From Hominisplanchenecus_A murintestinalis (GTDB taxonomy: Bacteria; Bacillota; Clostridia; Lachnospirales; Lachnospiraceae): DNA of 64,000 bases. The position numbers were made by a program, and so were the translations under genes. Under the pieces are notes generated by a model. The model was not told where the DNA came from. It worked only from the letters and a program-made list of their open reading frames with translations, and searched no databases. The DNA is taken from assembly GCF_943193015.1 (NCBI RefSeq), contig NZ_CALPCM010000015.1, positions 1 through 64,000 on the forward strand. The letters run 5' to 3'. Shown one piece after another: positions 8,141-17,453 of the stretch (position 1 is the stretch's first letter; each line of letters opens with the position of its first letter).

Positions 8141-8710
8141 TTATATATTTAACCTCAGCTGGATCTCTTCCTCCGCTTCTGCCTTAAAGTCCTCAACCCG
8201 GACTGGATTCGGAACCGGCAGCTCATCCAGAGACTGCACGCCGAAATTCCTTAAAAACTCCTCTGTAGTTCCGAACAGAATCGGCTTTCCCGGCGCGTCC
8301 ATGCGTCCCAGCTCCGCCACCAGGTTATATTCTACCAGTTTATTTACCGCATGGTCGCTTTTTACACCCCTGATTTTTTCAATCTCCGCTTTCGTAATCG
8401 GCTGCTTATAGGCGATAATAGAAAGTGTTTCCAACGCTACATCGGTAAGTACGGCTTTCTTCGGCTGCTTTGCTACCTGTATCAGATACTCGTACATTTC
8501 CTTCTTTGTACACAGCTGGAAAGAATCTTCCAACTCTATAATCTGAATCCCTCTGTCTTCCGCCTGATAGTTATCTGCCATAGCACGCAGGATTTTCCGG
8601 GTCGTTTCCTCATCATGTCCCACTGCCTTTGCGATTTTCTGTAACTCCACGGAATCTCCCATAGTAAACAAAATCGCCTCAATCGCCGCTTCCGTCTTTT
8701 TCCGTTCCAC
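8141..8710 (-). CDS. scpB: Segregation and condensation protein B
   Basis: Kleisin-associated winged-helix protein of the SMC-ScpAB complex. Starts MERKKTEAAIEAILFTMGDSVEL. It has the tandem winged-helix domains, with TDVALETLSIIAYKQPITKAEIE in the middle and a C-terminal winged helix containing LGRMDAPGKPILFGTTEEFLR. At 189 residues it is normal length. It begins 2 bp after scpA's stop, so translation is coupled. It has a short acidic tail. Confidence 0.96.
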   Translation of the reverse strand: MERKKTEAAIEAILFTMGDSVELQKIAKAVGHDEETTRKILRAMADNYQAEDRGIQIIELEDSFQLCTKKEMYEYLIQVAKQPKKAVLTDVALETLSIIAYKQPITKAEIEKIRGVKSDHAVNKLVEYNLVAELGRMDAPGKPILFGTTEEFLRNFGVQSLDELPVPNPVRVEDFKAEAEEEIQLRLNI

Positions 8711-8712
8711 TC

Positions 8713-9465
8713 TTATCCCTCTCTTCCAGCCGCCGTAATAAAAATATCCCCGAATGTCCCTTCCTGGGAAATCGTAATCCGGCCGATTTTCATCAGTTCC
8801 AGAATCACCAGGAACGTGACAACGATCTGCATCTTTGTGCGCCCTCTTTCCAACAGCGCGCGGAAATCACAGGTTCCATGCTCTGCGATATAAGCCTCCA
8901 CCCGCTCCCAGGTAGCGTCCATATCTACCTCTTCCTTCTCCAGCGTCCCAAAACTGCTGCGCACGGGGTCTACCCTATCCTTCTGCCGCCGCATGATATC
9001 CTTAAAAATGCCATGCATCCTTTGGAGCGTAATACCGTCAAGCAATTCTTCTACTTTTACTTCCGGCCGATATGCACTTACTTCTTTCGGTATTGTAGGT
9101 GGCTTATACATCGCAAAAGAAGCATCTTGCTGCTTTTCCCTCAGTTCGTAAGACATATATTTGTAAAGCTTATATTCCAGCAGCTTCTCCACCAGCTCCT
9201 GCCTGGGATCTTCCTCTTCCCCCTCTTCATTCACTTCCTTTGGAAGAAGCATTTTAGATTTAATATCCAGGAGCGTAGCTGCCATCACCAGAAATTCACT
9301 CATCACGTTCAAATCCCGGCGTGTCATTTCCTGGATGTACTCCATATACTGCCTTGTAATTTCCACAATGGGGATATCATAAATATTTACTTTATTCTTA
9401 TCAATCAAATGCAGCAGCAAATCCAAAGGCCCTTCAAACACCTCCAGCTTAACGGAAATCCCCAT
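8713..9465 (-). CDS. scpA: Segregation and condensation protein A
   Basis: Kleisin subunit bridging the SMC dimer. N-terminal signature LEVFEGPLDLLLHLIDKNKVNIYDIPI (residues 6-32), central acidic segment EVNEEGEEEDPRQE, and C-terminal winged helix VVTFLVILELMKIGRI...GDIFI. At 250 residues it is the typical length for Firmicutes. First gene of the scpAB pair. The 148 bp upstream show no other feature I can support. Confidence 0.96.
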   Translation of the reverse strand: MGISVKLEVFEGPLDLLLHLIDKNKVNIYDIPIVEITRQYMEYIQEMTRRDLNVMSEFLVMAATLLDIKSKMLLPKEVNEEGEEEDPRQELVEKLLEYKLYKYMSYELREKQQDASFAMYKPPTIPKEVSAYRPEVKVEELLDGITLQRMHGIFKDIMRRQKDRVDPVRSSFGTLEKEEVDMDATWERVEAYIAEHGTCDFRALLERGRTKMQIVVTFLVILELMKIGRITISQEGTFGDIFITAAGREG

Positions 9466-9613
9466 ATACTTTACCTCTGTCTGTAATCTGACCGCTGTAA
9501 TTCAGCGAACTGTAAGTATTGTACTAAGTTTTCCTGCGATTTGCAAGAAATTCTTGGAGCACGCCAGCCAAATGCTCCTTTCATTATTGTCCTCTTTGTT
9601 TCAAATAATCTTT

Positions 9614-10528
9614 TTACAAATCAGTACTGCTTTTCTCCTGTTTTCCGGGCAGCTGCGCCAAGATAATCGCCCCGAACATAATCAAACAGCCACTCAATTC
9701 ACGAACGCTAAGCTTCTGCCCCAGGATGAGCCAGCCAGCCAGTACGGAAATGCAGGATTCCAGGCTCAGTATCAGGGAAGCTACCGTAGGATTCATCCCC
9801 TTCTGTCCTACGATCTGCAGGGTATAAGCCACACCGCATGACATAACGCCCGCATACAGAATCGGTATCCACGCTGCAAAAATGTCTGTAAGATGCGGCT
9901 CTTCTGTGAAAAGCATAGCCACCCCGGAAAGGATTCCGCACACAAAAAATTGGATGCAGGACATCTTTACCCCATCCGTCCGGGGTGAAAAATAATCTAT
10001 CACCAGAATATGCAGGGAAAACAGCAAGGCACAGATAAATACCAGGAAATCTCCTTTCCCAATCGTCAGTGTCTCTGTCATGCACAGAAAATACAATCCC
10101 ACGACTGCCATTGCTACGGATACCCACAAAAGCCTTCCACATGCTTTCTTCAGAAAAATCCCTATCACCGGAACGATAACGATATAACACGCTGTAATAA
10201 ATCCTGCTTTCCCAACCGTGGTATAACGGATGCCAAATTGCTGGAAATTACTGGCAGCAAACAGGCAGACGCCACAGCAGACGCCTCCTGCCAGCAGCAT
10301 TTTCCATTCCTGCTTCCGCATTTGGGACGTCTTTTCCTGTCTGGGCTTTTTTCTGTCCAGAAACCAGATACATGGTATCAGCACCAGGCCGCCGATAATG
10401 CTTCTTACGGCATTAAAGGTAAATGGTTCCACATACTCCATCCCCACGCTCTGCGCCACGAACGCCACGCCCCAAATCGCAGCTGTCAGCAGCAGCAAGA
10501 AAGAATTCTTCATCTGTATTTTCTTCAT
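9614..10528 (-). CDS. EamA/DMT-family transporter
   Basis: Ten-helix drug/metabolite transporter-superfamily exporter in the inner membrane. Two EamA repeats are visible: the first opens LLLLTAAIWGVAFVAQSVGMEYVEPFTFNAVRSIIGG (about residues 11-47) and the second covers about 155-290 (GVAYTLQIVGQKGMNPTVASLILSLESCISVLAGWLILGQ). The gene overlaps the upstream amidohydrolase by four bases (ATGA), so the two are translationally coupled. That pairing suggests it moves a substrate or product of the amidohydrolase, which is inference. Substrate unknown. Confidence 0.87.
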   Translation of the reverse strand: MKKIQMKNSFLLLLTAAIWGVAFVAQSVGMEYVEPFTFNAVRSIIGGLVLIPCIWFLDRKKPRQEKTSQMRKQEWKMLLAGGVCCGVCLFAASNFQQFGIRYTTVGKAGFITACYIVIVPVIGIFLKKACGRLLWVSVAMAVVGLYFLCMTETLTIGKGDFLVFICALLFSLHILVIDYFSPRTDGVKMSCIQFFVCGILSGVAMLFTEEPHLTDIFAAWIPILYAGVMSCGVAYTLQIVGQKGMNPTVASLILSLESCISVLAGWLILGQKLSVRELSGCLIMFGAIILAQLPGKQEKSSTDL

Positions 10529-11409
10529 TTTGTCTTTCTCCTCCCGTAAACAAATTTTTCCCGAATCCTTGCTTCCCCTTGTTCCAGCCGTTCCCGCAGC
10601 TCTGTGCTGTCTCCCAGGATTTCCTTAAAAGCTGCGAATTCATCTTCGATTCCCTGTCCATGAGGCACTCGGTAAGCGCCTGCATCGCTCCCCAAAGCCA
10701 GCATAACTCCCGTATCATATGCCCTTCGCAGATTCTCCGCCGCAGAGTCATAGATTTTTTTCAGTTCCTCATCCGGAAACCGTCCGCATCCGATTAAGTT
10801 CCGTATCGTAGACAGCGTGGGAACCCACACGGTCCCGCTGTCTGCCAGCGCCTGGATGCAGTCCCTGTCAAGATAATTCCCATGCTCTATGCTGTCTGCC
10901 CCGGCAAACGCCGCGTCCCGCACTGCCTGCGCCGTGTTTCCATGAACCATCACGGCAAACCCCTCTTCATGGGCAATATGTATCATCTCTCTGATTTCGC
11001 TCTGTCCCAGAGGCTCGCCTGTAATAACGCCAAACTGATTAAAATCCATAATCCCCGCTGCCATTATTTTAATAAAATCGCCTTTTCTGCGTTTTACCTC
11101 TGCCACCAGCCCCCGGTATTCCCTCATGGTATCAAAGCCAACCCCCACAATTCCTCCATAATGTCCATTTTTATGAATGGCAAAGAGCGGAGTGCAGTAA
11201 GTAATTCCATACTCTCCGGCAATCTGCCTGGCATACGCAGACACGCCAAGGGCATCGCCCCCATCCCGGATGAAAGCAACGCCTCGCTTTTCATATTCCG
11301 TAAACCACTCACGGATATTTTGTTCATTAATGTGATTTTTGTGCAGTTCTACTGCTTTCCTGTAGTGATACCCATTCATAAAAATATGGGCATGGCACTC
11401 TCCATACAT
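10525..11409 (-). CDS. Amidohydrolase-family protein
   Basis: Metal-dependent hydrolase of the amidohydrolase superfamily (imidazolonepropionase/prolidase-like branch). Candidate ligands, in order: CHAHIF (His6, His8), the KIMAAGIMDF strand whose Lys may be the carbamylated bridge, VMVHGN, SIEHGNYL and the terminal GSDAGAY aspartate. At 294 residues it lacks the N-terminal beta-sandwich usual in this superfamily; the protein starts directly at the barrel's HxH strand. Substrate unknown. The ATG follows GGGGCGAGAGAG. Coupled to the downstream DMT exporter. Confidence 0.8.
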   Translation of the reverse strand: MYGECHAHIFMNGYHYRKAVELHKNHINEQNIREWFTEYEKRGVAFIRDGGDALGVSAYARQIAGEYGITYCTPLFAIHKNGHYGGIVGVGFDTMREYRGLVAEVKRRKGDFIKIMAAGIMDFNQFGVITGEPLGQSEIREMIHIAHEEGFAVMVHGNTAQAVRDAAFAGADSIEHGNYLDRDCIQALADSGTVWVPTLSTIRNLIGCGRFPDEELKKIYDSAAENLRRAYDTGVMLALGSDAGAYRVPHGQGIEDEFAAFKEILGDSTELRERLEQGEARIREKFVYGRRKTK

Positions 11410-11444
11410 CTCTCTCGCCCCTTAAAACCTTTTTTATAACGAAT

Positions 11445-12884
11445 TTACTTTTTCCATGTAGACGGCACGAACAGCACCAGCAGGGGCAGCAGTTCCAATC
11501 GCCCAGCCAACATATCGAACATCAGCACAAACTTGGACAAATCCGAAAAGCTGCTGAAATTCCCGGCAGGTCCGACAATGTTCAGTCCCGGTCCAATATT
11601 ATTAATGGTTGCCGCCACCGCCGTAAAATTTGTCACCAAATCTTTCTCATCCAACGTAATAACCAACAGAGAAACCACAAAAATGCATATATAAATGATG
11701 ACAAAAGCATATACGGAGTGTACCGCCTCATGCTCCAGCGAATGCCCATCCATTTTTACTTTTTTGATACTGCGGGGATGGCACACCCTCATTACTTCTT
11801 TGCGGACGCCCTTAAGCAAAATAATAATTCTGGACACTTTAATGCCGCCGCCCGTGCTTCCTGCACATGCACCCACAAACATAATCAATACTAATATGGT
11901 CTTTGACAGTGCATTCCACTCATTAAAGTCTGCCGTAGAATACCCGGTGGTCGTAATGATAGAGCTGACCTGGAACGCCGTATGATGGAACGCCTGGTAC
12001 ACCGTCTCAAACCCGGGCAGCACCTGTATAGTAATCACCAAAATCGACGCAGCAATAATTCCCAGATATGCCCATACCTCTGTACACGCCAAAGCCTGCC
12101 GCGGTTTCCGCCGCAGCAGCAAGTAGTAAAAATTGAAATTTACTCCAAATAAAATCATCGCCACTGTCACAATTGCCTGCTGCAGATTCGTATAACTTGC
12201 CAGCCCGTCATTCTTAATAGCAAAGCCTCCTGTGCCCGCAGAGCCAAAGCTTAATACCATAGCGTCAAATAAAGGCGTTCCCGCCAGCAGCATCAGGATA
12301 ATCTGCAGCACTGTCATTCCAAAATAAATGGCATACAAAATCATTGCCGTCGTCTTGATTTTCGGCACCAGTTTACGCACTCTGGGTCCGGGGCTTTCCG
12401 CACGCATAATATACATCCCCGCCCCTCCTGCCTTGATGGGCAGAAGCGCCAAAATAAATACTAATACTCCCATCCCCCCTATCCAGTGAGTAAAGCTTCT
12501 CCAGAACAGGTTTGCACGGGAAAGCGCCTCCACATCGTTAAGTATGCTGGAGCCTGTGGTAGTAAATCCGGAAATTGTCTCAAAAAGCGCGTCTGTAAAG
12601 GACGGGATATCGCCGGAAATCACGAAAGGCGCCGCCCCGAAAATACTGAGTACAATCCAGCAAAAGGCTACGATAACCAGCCCGTCCCTCCCGTAAATCT
12701 TCCTGTTTTTCACTTTCCGCCTTGTCAACAGCAGCCCCAGCACGGCACACAAAACCAAAACCATAAGATATGCCCAGCCCGCCGGTTCCTGATAAATGAC
12801 TGCCACCATAAGCGGAAGCGCCATAAACATTGCCTCAAAAAGACAAATCCACCCCAGCATATATACAATCATTCCGTAATTCAT
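11445..12884 (-). CDS. trkH: TrkH-family potassium uptake channel
   Basis: Ion-conducting membrane subunit of a Trk/Ktr-type potassium system. Multiple membrane segments carry the four degenerate pore loops (for example FTTTGSSIL, FGSAGTGGFAIK, ITTTGYSTADF and NNIGPGL), the superfamily's selectivity-filter glycines. At 479 residues it matches TrkH rather than the shorter KtrB. It lies 13 bp downstream of trkA, which encodes the gating partner. Confidence 0.95.
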   Translation of the reverse strand: MNYGMIVYMLGWICLFEAMFMALPLMVAVIYQEPAGWAYLMVLVLCAVLGLLLTRRKVKNRKIYGRDGLVIVAFCWIVLSIFGAAPFVISGDIPSFTDALFETISGFTTTGSSILNDVEALSRANLFWRSFTHWIGGMGVLVFILALLPIKAGGAGMYIMRAESPGPRVRKLVPKIKTTAMILYAIYFGMTVLQIILMLLAGTPLFDAMVLSFGSAGTGGFAIKNDGLASYTNLQQAIVTVAMILFGVNFNFYYLLLRRKPRQALACTEVWAYLGIIAASILVITIQVLPGFETVYQAFHHTAFQVSSIITTTGYSTADFNEWNALSKTILVLIMFVGACAGSTGGGIKVSRIIILLKGVRKEVMRVCHPRSIKKVKMDGHSLEHEAVHSVYAFVIIYICIFVVSLLVITLDEKDLVTNFTAVAATINNIGPGLNIVGPAGNFSSFSDLSKFVLMFDMLAGRLELLPLLVLFVPSTWKK

Positions 12885-12897
12885 ATCGCAAACTCTT

Positions 12898-14262
12898 TCA
12901 CTCCTTCAGAATATCACTGATATCATTCAGTCCTTTATTTGTGGTAATCACTACGACCGTATCTCCCATCATAAGCATATCCTGTCCTTTAGGAGTAATA
13001 ATCGTCCCGCTGCGGTTAATACAGCCAATCAAAAGCCCCTCTTTCAAACGCAGTTTTTCCAGCGGGATATTCAGTACCGGCGCATTCTCACGGATGCAGA
13101 ACTCCAGCGCCTCCACCTTATTTCCTACCAGATGATGCAGCGTCTCTACATTGCTGCCAATGGAATTCTTCATGGCTCGCACAAACCTGACGATATGCTC
13201 CGCCGTCACATATTTCGGATAAATAATGCTGTCCAAATCCAATTTATTGATAACTTCATCAAAAGTAATGCTGTTAATTTTTGTGATGATTTTCATCTTA
13301 TTGCGCTTGTTCCGCGCAAACAGGGAAAGCAAAATATTCTCCTCGTCCATATTCATAAGCGTCACCAGTGAATCCGACTTCATCAGCCCTTCTTCCATCA
13401 AAAGCGCCTGGTCTACCCCGTCCCCGCAGATAATTGTCGCCCGCGGAAGAAGCTCGCTCAGCTTTTCACACCTCTCCCGATCTTTCTCTATGATTTTTAC
13501 ATCAATCCCCATAGACAAAAGCTGTTTCGCCAGATAAAACGACACTTTTCCCCCTCCAATGATCAGGGCGTCCTTTACCTGGTTCGTCTGTACTTTGATT
13601 TTCTTAAAAAACTGGCTTGCCCGCTTAGGCGATGCTACAATAGAAACCACATCCTTCTCACGCATCATGAAATTACCGTCCGGAATAATCGCTTCGTCCC
13701 CCCGCTCCACTGTACATACCAAAACTTCGTTACAGTGCAGTTTTGTGGTAATCTCACTCACCATCATATGGTCAAGCACCGAACTCTCCGGCACACGGAA
13801 TTTCAGCACTTCCGCCCTGCCTTTGGCAAATGGGGAAATTTCAATCGCCGACGGGAACCGCAGAATCCGCGCAATCTCAACCGACGCGGCAAACTCCGGA
13901 TTAATAACCAGCGCAAGTCCCAGCTCTTCCTGAATATAAGCGATTTCCCGGTTAAATTCCGGATTTCTCACCCTGGCAATCGTCTGGCAGTTTCCCGCCT
14001 TTTTCGCTATGAGGCAGCACAGCAGGTTCAGCTCGTCGGACCCCGTTACTGCAATCAGCAAATCGGCTTTTTCAACCCCCGCTTCCTCCAGCACACTATG
14101 ATCGGTGCCGCTCCCCACGATTCCCATAATATCATACTCATTGGACAATGCCTCCACTGCCGCGTAGCGTCTGTCCACCACCGTCACGTCATTTCCTTCC
14201 GCACTCAGCTGGTCTGCAAGGGCATCCCCCACTTTTCCGCAGCCTACAATTATAATCTTCAT
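12898..14262 (-). CDS. trkA: TrkA potassium transport regulatory subunit
   Basis: Cytoplasmic nucleotide-binding ring that gates TrkH. Two RCK repeats are present: Rossmann motif IIIVGCGKVGDALA at the N-terminus with RCK_C near 140-220, then a second ALIIGGGKVSFYLAKQL (about 228) with a second RCK_C at the end (VVVITTNKGL). The start is placed at the ATG at 14262, with GGAGG 5 bases upstream. A GTG four codons earlier overlaps that ribosome binding site and is unlikely. Regulation by NAD(H), ATP/ADP or c-di-AMP is known in the family but not visible here. Confidence 0.94.
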   Translation of the reverse strand: MKIIIVGCGKVGDALADQLSAEGNDVTVVDRRYAAVEALSNEYDIMGIVGSGTDHSVLEEAGVEKADLLIAVTGSDELNLLCCLIAKKAGNCQTIARVRNPEFNREIAYIQEELGLALVINPEFAASVEIARILRFPSAIEISPFAKGRAEVLKFRVPESSVLDHMMVSEITTKLHCNEVLVCTVERGDEAIIPDGNFMMREKDVVSIVASPKRASQFFKKIKVQTNQVKDALIIGGGKVSFYLAKQLLSMGIDVKIIEKDRERCEKLSELLPRATIICGDGVDQALLMEEGLMKSDSLVTLMNMDEENILLSLFARNKRNKMKIITKINSITFDEVINKLDLDSIIYPKYVTAEHIVRFVRAMKNSIGSNVETLHHLVGNKVEALEFCIRENAPVLNIPLEKLRLKEGLLIGCINRSGTIITPKGQDMLMMGDTVVVITTNKGLNDISDILKE

Positions 14263-14277
14263 CTCATCCTCCACACA

Positions 14278-14985
14278 TCAAATGCCTGCCAAATCCCTGA
14301 TAACTTCCCCCGCCAGAACCAGTCCTGCCGCAGAGGGCACAAAAGAAATACTCCCCGGCAGAGCCCTGCGGCTCCCTTCGGTTACTGTCCTGGCCGGCCT
14401 GCACGGCACTTCTTTCGAATAGACAACTTTTAGCTTTTTTATTCCCCTGTTCCTCAGCTCTTTCCGCATCACCTTTGCCAGAGGGCAGACTGAGGTCTGG
14501 TAAATGTCGGCAATCTCAAATCTGCCGGGATCCAGCTTGTTTCCCGCCCCCATGCTGCTAATGACAGGCGTTCCCGCCGCTTCTGCCCGAAGAATAATCT
14601 CCAGCTTCGCCGTCACAGTGTCCACTGCGTCCACCACATAGTCATATACTGTAAAGTCAAATTCATCTGCATTTTCAGGGAGAAAAAAGCATTCACAGGC
14701 ATTTACCCGGACTTCCGGATTGATATCCTGGATGCGCTCTTTCATAACCTCGACTTTGGCCCTGCCCACGGTTGAATGCAAGGCAATAATCTGCCGGTTA
14801 ATATTAGACTCTGACACCACATCCTTGTCAATCAGATCCAAAGTCCCCACGCCGCACCGCGCCAGCGCTTCCACAACATAACCGCCCACGCCCCCGATAC
14901 CAAACACCGCCACCCGGCTGCCTTTTAGCTTTGCCAGGGCTTCTTCCCCCAGCAAAAGCGCCGTTCTGCTCAACTGCTCTTCCAT
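14278..14985 (-). CDS. tcdA: tRNA threonylcarbamoyladenosine dehydratase
   Basis: E1-like (ThiF/HesA/MoeB) enzyme that cyclises t6A to ct6A at position 37 of ANN-decoding tRNAs. It has the ATP-binding FGIGGVGGYVVEALARCGVG, the LIDKDVVSESNINRQ segment, GAGNKLDP and the TcdA-type C-terminus SFVPSAAGLVLAGEVIRDL. The ATG at 14985 follows AGAGGAAG; the reading frame continues 18 codons upstream but gives a non-conserved extension. Followed by trkA after 15 bp. An extended -10 (TGGTATAAT on the minus strand, TATAAT at 15088-15083) is a plausible promoter. Confidence 0.9.
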   Translation of the reverse strand: MEEQLSRTALLLGEEALAKLKGSRVAVFGIGGVGGYVVEALARCGVGTLDLIDKDVVSESNINRQIIALHSTVGRAKVEVMKERIQDINPEVRVNACECFFLPENADEFDFTVYDYVVDAVDTVTAKLEIILRAEAAGTPVISSMGAGNKLDPGRFEIADIYQTSVCPLAKVMRKELRNRGIKKLKVVYSKEVPCRPARTVTEGSRRALPGSISFVPSAAGLVLAGEVIRDLAGI

Positions 14986-15175
14986 ATTCTTCCTCTCTTT
15001 ATGTAACTGCAAGAAGCGATAAAGATATTTTCTATCCATATCGCTTCTATCGTTTCTGATAGCAGTGCTAACTACGAAAAGGATTATACCACTGTTTCTC
15101 AGAATATACTATATTGAATTTTTTAAGATTTTTTATTTTCCATGCCTTCGCCTTGTTCTATAAACTGCCAACCGG

Positions 15176-17308
15176 CTACATGGACTTCCTCTCCGCGATT
15201 TCCGCCATCTTCGCATCATTCAGCCGGGTATCTCCATGCACGCGGCTGTATGACAGATAGCCGTTCATGCGGTCTATTTTCGTCAGGTTCCTGGAACCGC
15301 ATTTCGGGCACACATCCATCTCCAGCTCCTCATGTCCACAGTCGTCACAGTAAGCCAGGGACAGATTCACCCCTTCATAATACCCCAAATCCATCGCCCG
15401 GCGGATCAGGCTTTTAATTGCTTCAATATTGTAGCTGATAGGATAGCGGACATACTGGATTTTCCCGCCGTTGCACAGCTCCCAGAATCTTCCTTCCAAA
15501 TCCTGCTTCTCAATCGGCGTGATATCCTCCGTCACATGACAGTGGAAGCTGTTGCTCACATAAGGTCTGTCCGAAACATTTTCCACAATGCCGTACATTT
15601 TGCGGAACTGCTCTACCTGAAGTCCGCACAGGCTCTCCGCCGGGGTTCCGTAAATTGCATACAGCCAGCCGTCCGCCTCTTTAAATTCCGTGACTTTCTT
15701 ATTGATATATTCCATAACCTCAAGCGCAAATTCCCCGTCCTCTGCGATGGATTTTCCATTGTACAGCTCCTGCAGCTCGTTTAGCGCCGTAATCCCAAAG
15801 GAGGACGTCATAGGCTTCAGCAGCGGTTTGATACGGTCATGGGGGTTCAAGCGCCCTCCGTAAAACCCGCCCTCACAGTAAGCCAGCGGATTTGTAGAAG
15901 CTCTCATATTCCCCAGATATTCATAGGTACGGATATGCAGGTTGCGGATCATTTCCAGATAATAATCCAACACTTCATAGAAATCCCGGCTCTCAGAACG
16001 GGCCTTTGCCAGAATCATCGGCAGATGAAGGCTTACCGCACCCACATTAAAACGTCCCACAAATATGGGCTTGTCATTCTGGTCTGCCGGATACATGCCG
16101 CCTCTCTCATACCAGGGGCTCAAAAACGCTCGGCATCCCATAGGGCTGATTACTTTCCCGTAACGCTTATACATACTGGAAATATATCCCTTCCCGGACA
16201 TAGACAACCAGTCCGGATACATTGTTTTTGCAGAACAGCGGATTCCTGCCTCGAACACGTCCTCACACTCTTTTCCCGCGCCATGAATGTTTTCGTCATA
16301 CAAAAAGACAATTTTCGGAAACAGCACCGGCTTACGGTTTCCCGGCTTCCCCTGCCCCTTCTGGTGAACGTCAAGCAGGGATACGCTTGCCATTTTCTCA
16401 AAACGCTCTGTGCCAAGCCCCAGGGTAACCGTTACAAACGGATAATCCCCCCTGGAAGAACCGACGGTATTCAGCTTGTACTCAATCCCCTGCCAGCCTT
16501 GTTCAAAGTCGCGCCTCACCTTATCCATGGCATACGTTTCAGCCTTCTCGGCATAACCTTCCCAGGAGGCATCCCCGTATTTGAGGAATTCTTCTTTATA
16601 TTTCCGGTAACTCTTTTCCGCATAGGGCGCCAGCACCTTATCTACCTCCGGCACCGTAAAGCCGCCGTACTGCTGCGCCGCCGTACTCAGAATGATATCT
16701 CCCATTACATCAAACGCCGTATCCAGCGTCTTTGGCTCATTGTACCATACATTCCCCATCTCAAAGCCGTCTTTCAGGACTGTCGCCACATCAAACAGAC
16801 AGCAGTTCATCGTATCCAGCCTTGCAGACTGGTCATGGATATAAATATAACCGTCTTTGCACGCTTGGCGTTCATCCCGTGTCATAAAAAATTTCCGGTA
16901 CAGCTCTTTATTCAGCTCATTGAAAATCAGGCTCCGCTTCGTAGCCACTAAAGCGCTGTCTGTATTGGCATTGCTCTTATCCCCGATATAACGGATAGAC
17001 TGGCTCTTCGTATACACATCATCCATCATATGGATAAAATCCTGCTTGTAATTCCTGTAATCCCGGTAGCTCTTTGCCACCGCCGGATTTACCTTATCTA
17101 AAGCTCCCTCCACAATGTTGTGCATTTCAGGAATCGTAATACCCGCCTTTCCAAGGGACTCTGCTTTTTCCTTTGCGGACCTGCACAGAAACTCTATCTC
17201 ATCCTCTGAAAATTTATACAGAATCCTCGCCGCCGACTTATTCACCGCCGCAATAATCTTGTCCACATTAAATTCTTCCCGGGTGCCGTCTTTTTTAATT
17301 ACATACAT
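15176..17308 (-). CDS. nrdD: Anaerobic (class III) ribonucleoside-triphosphate reductase
   Basis: Oxygen-sensitive glycyl-radical enzyme making dNTPs. It has an N-terminal ATP-cone (KKDGTREEFNVDKIIAAV, about residues 5-95), the central 10-stranded barrel and a C-terminal zinc site from CDDC and CPKC. The radical Gly683 lies in RMNGYLSY, followed by an extended tail (SRVHGDTRLNDAKMAEIAERKSM). At 710 residues it is typical. No nrdG activase gene is adjacent. The upstream region carries candidate NrdR boxes. The 190 bp after its stop show only the tcdA promoter region. Confidence 0.95.
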   Translation of the reverse strand: MYVIKKDGTREEFNVDKIIAAVNKSAARILYKFSEDEIEFLCRSAKEKAESLGKAGITIPEMHNIVEGALDKVNPAVAKSYRDYRNYKQDFIHMMDDVYTKSQSIRYIGDKSNANTDSALVATKRSLIFNELNKELYRKFFMTRDERQACKDGYIYIHDQSARLDTMNCCLFDVATVLKDGFEMGNVWYNEPKTLDTAFDVMGDIILSTAAQQYGGFTVPEVDKVLAPYAEKSYRKYKEEFLKYGDASWEGYAEKAETYAMDKVRRDFEQGWQGIEYKLNTVGSSRGDYPFVTVTLGLGTERFEKMASVSLLDVHQKGQGKPGNRKPVLFPKIVFLYDENIHGAGKECEDVFEAGIRCSAKTMYPDWLSMSGKGYISSMYKRYGKVISPMGCRAFLSPWYERGGMYPADQNDKPIFVGRFNVGAVSLHLPMILAKARSESRDFYEVLDYYLEMIRNLHIRTYEYLGNMRASTNPLAYCEGGFYGGRLNPHDRIKPLLKPMTSSFGITALNELQELYNGKSIAEDGEFALEVMEYINKKVTEFKEADGWLYAIYGTPAESLCGLQVEQFRKMYGIVENVSDRPYVSNSFHCHVTEDITPIEKQDLEGRFWELCNGGKIQYVRYPISYNIEAIKSLIRRAMDLGYYEGVNLSLAYCDDCGHEELEMDVCPKCGSRNLTKIDRMNGYLSYSRVHGDTRLNDAKMAEIAERKSM

Positions 17309-17321
17309 CCTTGTATCCTCC

Positions 17322-17379
17322 TCACCATATTTAGTGTTGTATTTGTCATTTCACTTCTTTATCCAACAAGATATTGTCC
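17322..17379 (-). promoter_or_regulatory. Two candidate NrdR boxes upstream of nrdD
   Basis: Reading the minus strand, ACACTAAATATGGTGA (17337-17322) matches the NrdR consensus acaCtAtATaTtGtgt at about 13 of 16 positions. GGACAATATCTTGTTG (17379-17364) is a weaker match with an ACAA/TTGT dyad. Their starts are 42 bp apart, four helical turns, which suits cooperative NrdR binding. No nrdR gene is in the window. Confidence 0.55.
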
Positions 17380-17383
17380 CTAA

Positions 17384-17412
17384 AGTATATAACAAAATAC
17401 GGTGGGCGTAAA
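17384..17412 (-). promoter_or_regulatory. Putative nrdD promoter
   Basis: TTTACG (17412-17407), a 17-bp spacer and TATACT (17389-17384) on the minus strand. The weaker NrdR-box candidate begins just downstream of the -10, near the expected transcription start. Confidence 0.45.
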
Positions 17413-17453
17413 GGGGTATTTTCAAAATATCCCATGAATAATCCCGCCGCAAG

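Noticed and set aside
15839..16951. Long plus-strand open frame (370 codons) opposite nrdD
   Set aside because: It lies wholly within nrdD on the other strand, is rich in His/Arg/Cys/Ile without domain logic, and has no ribosome binding site; a shadow of codon bias.
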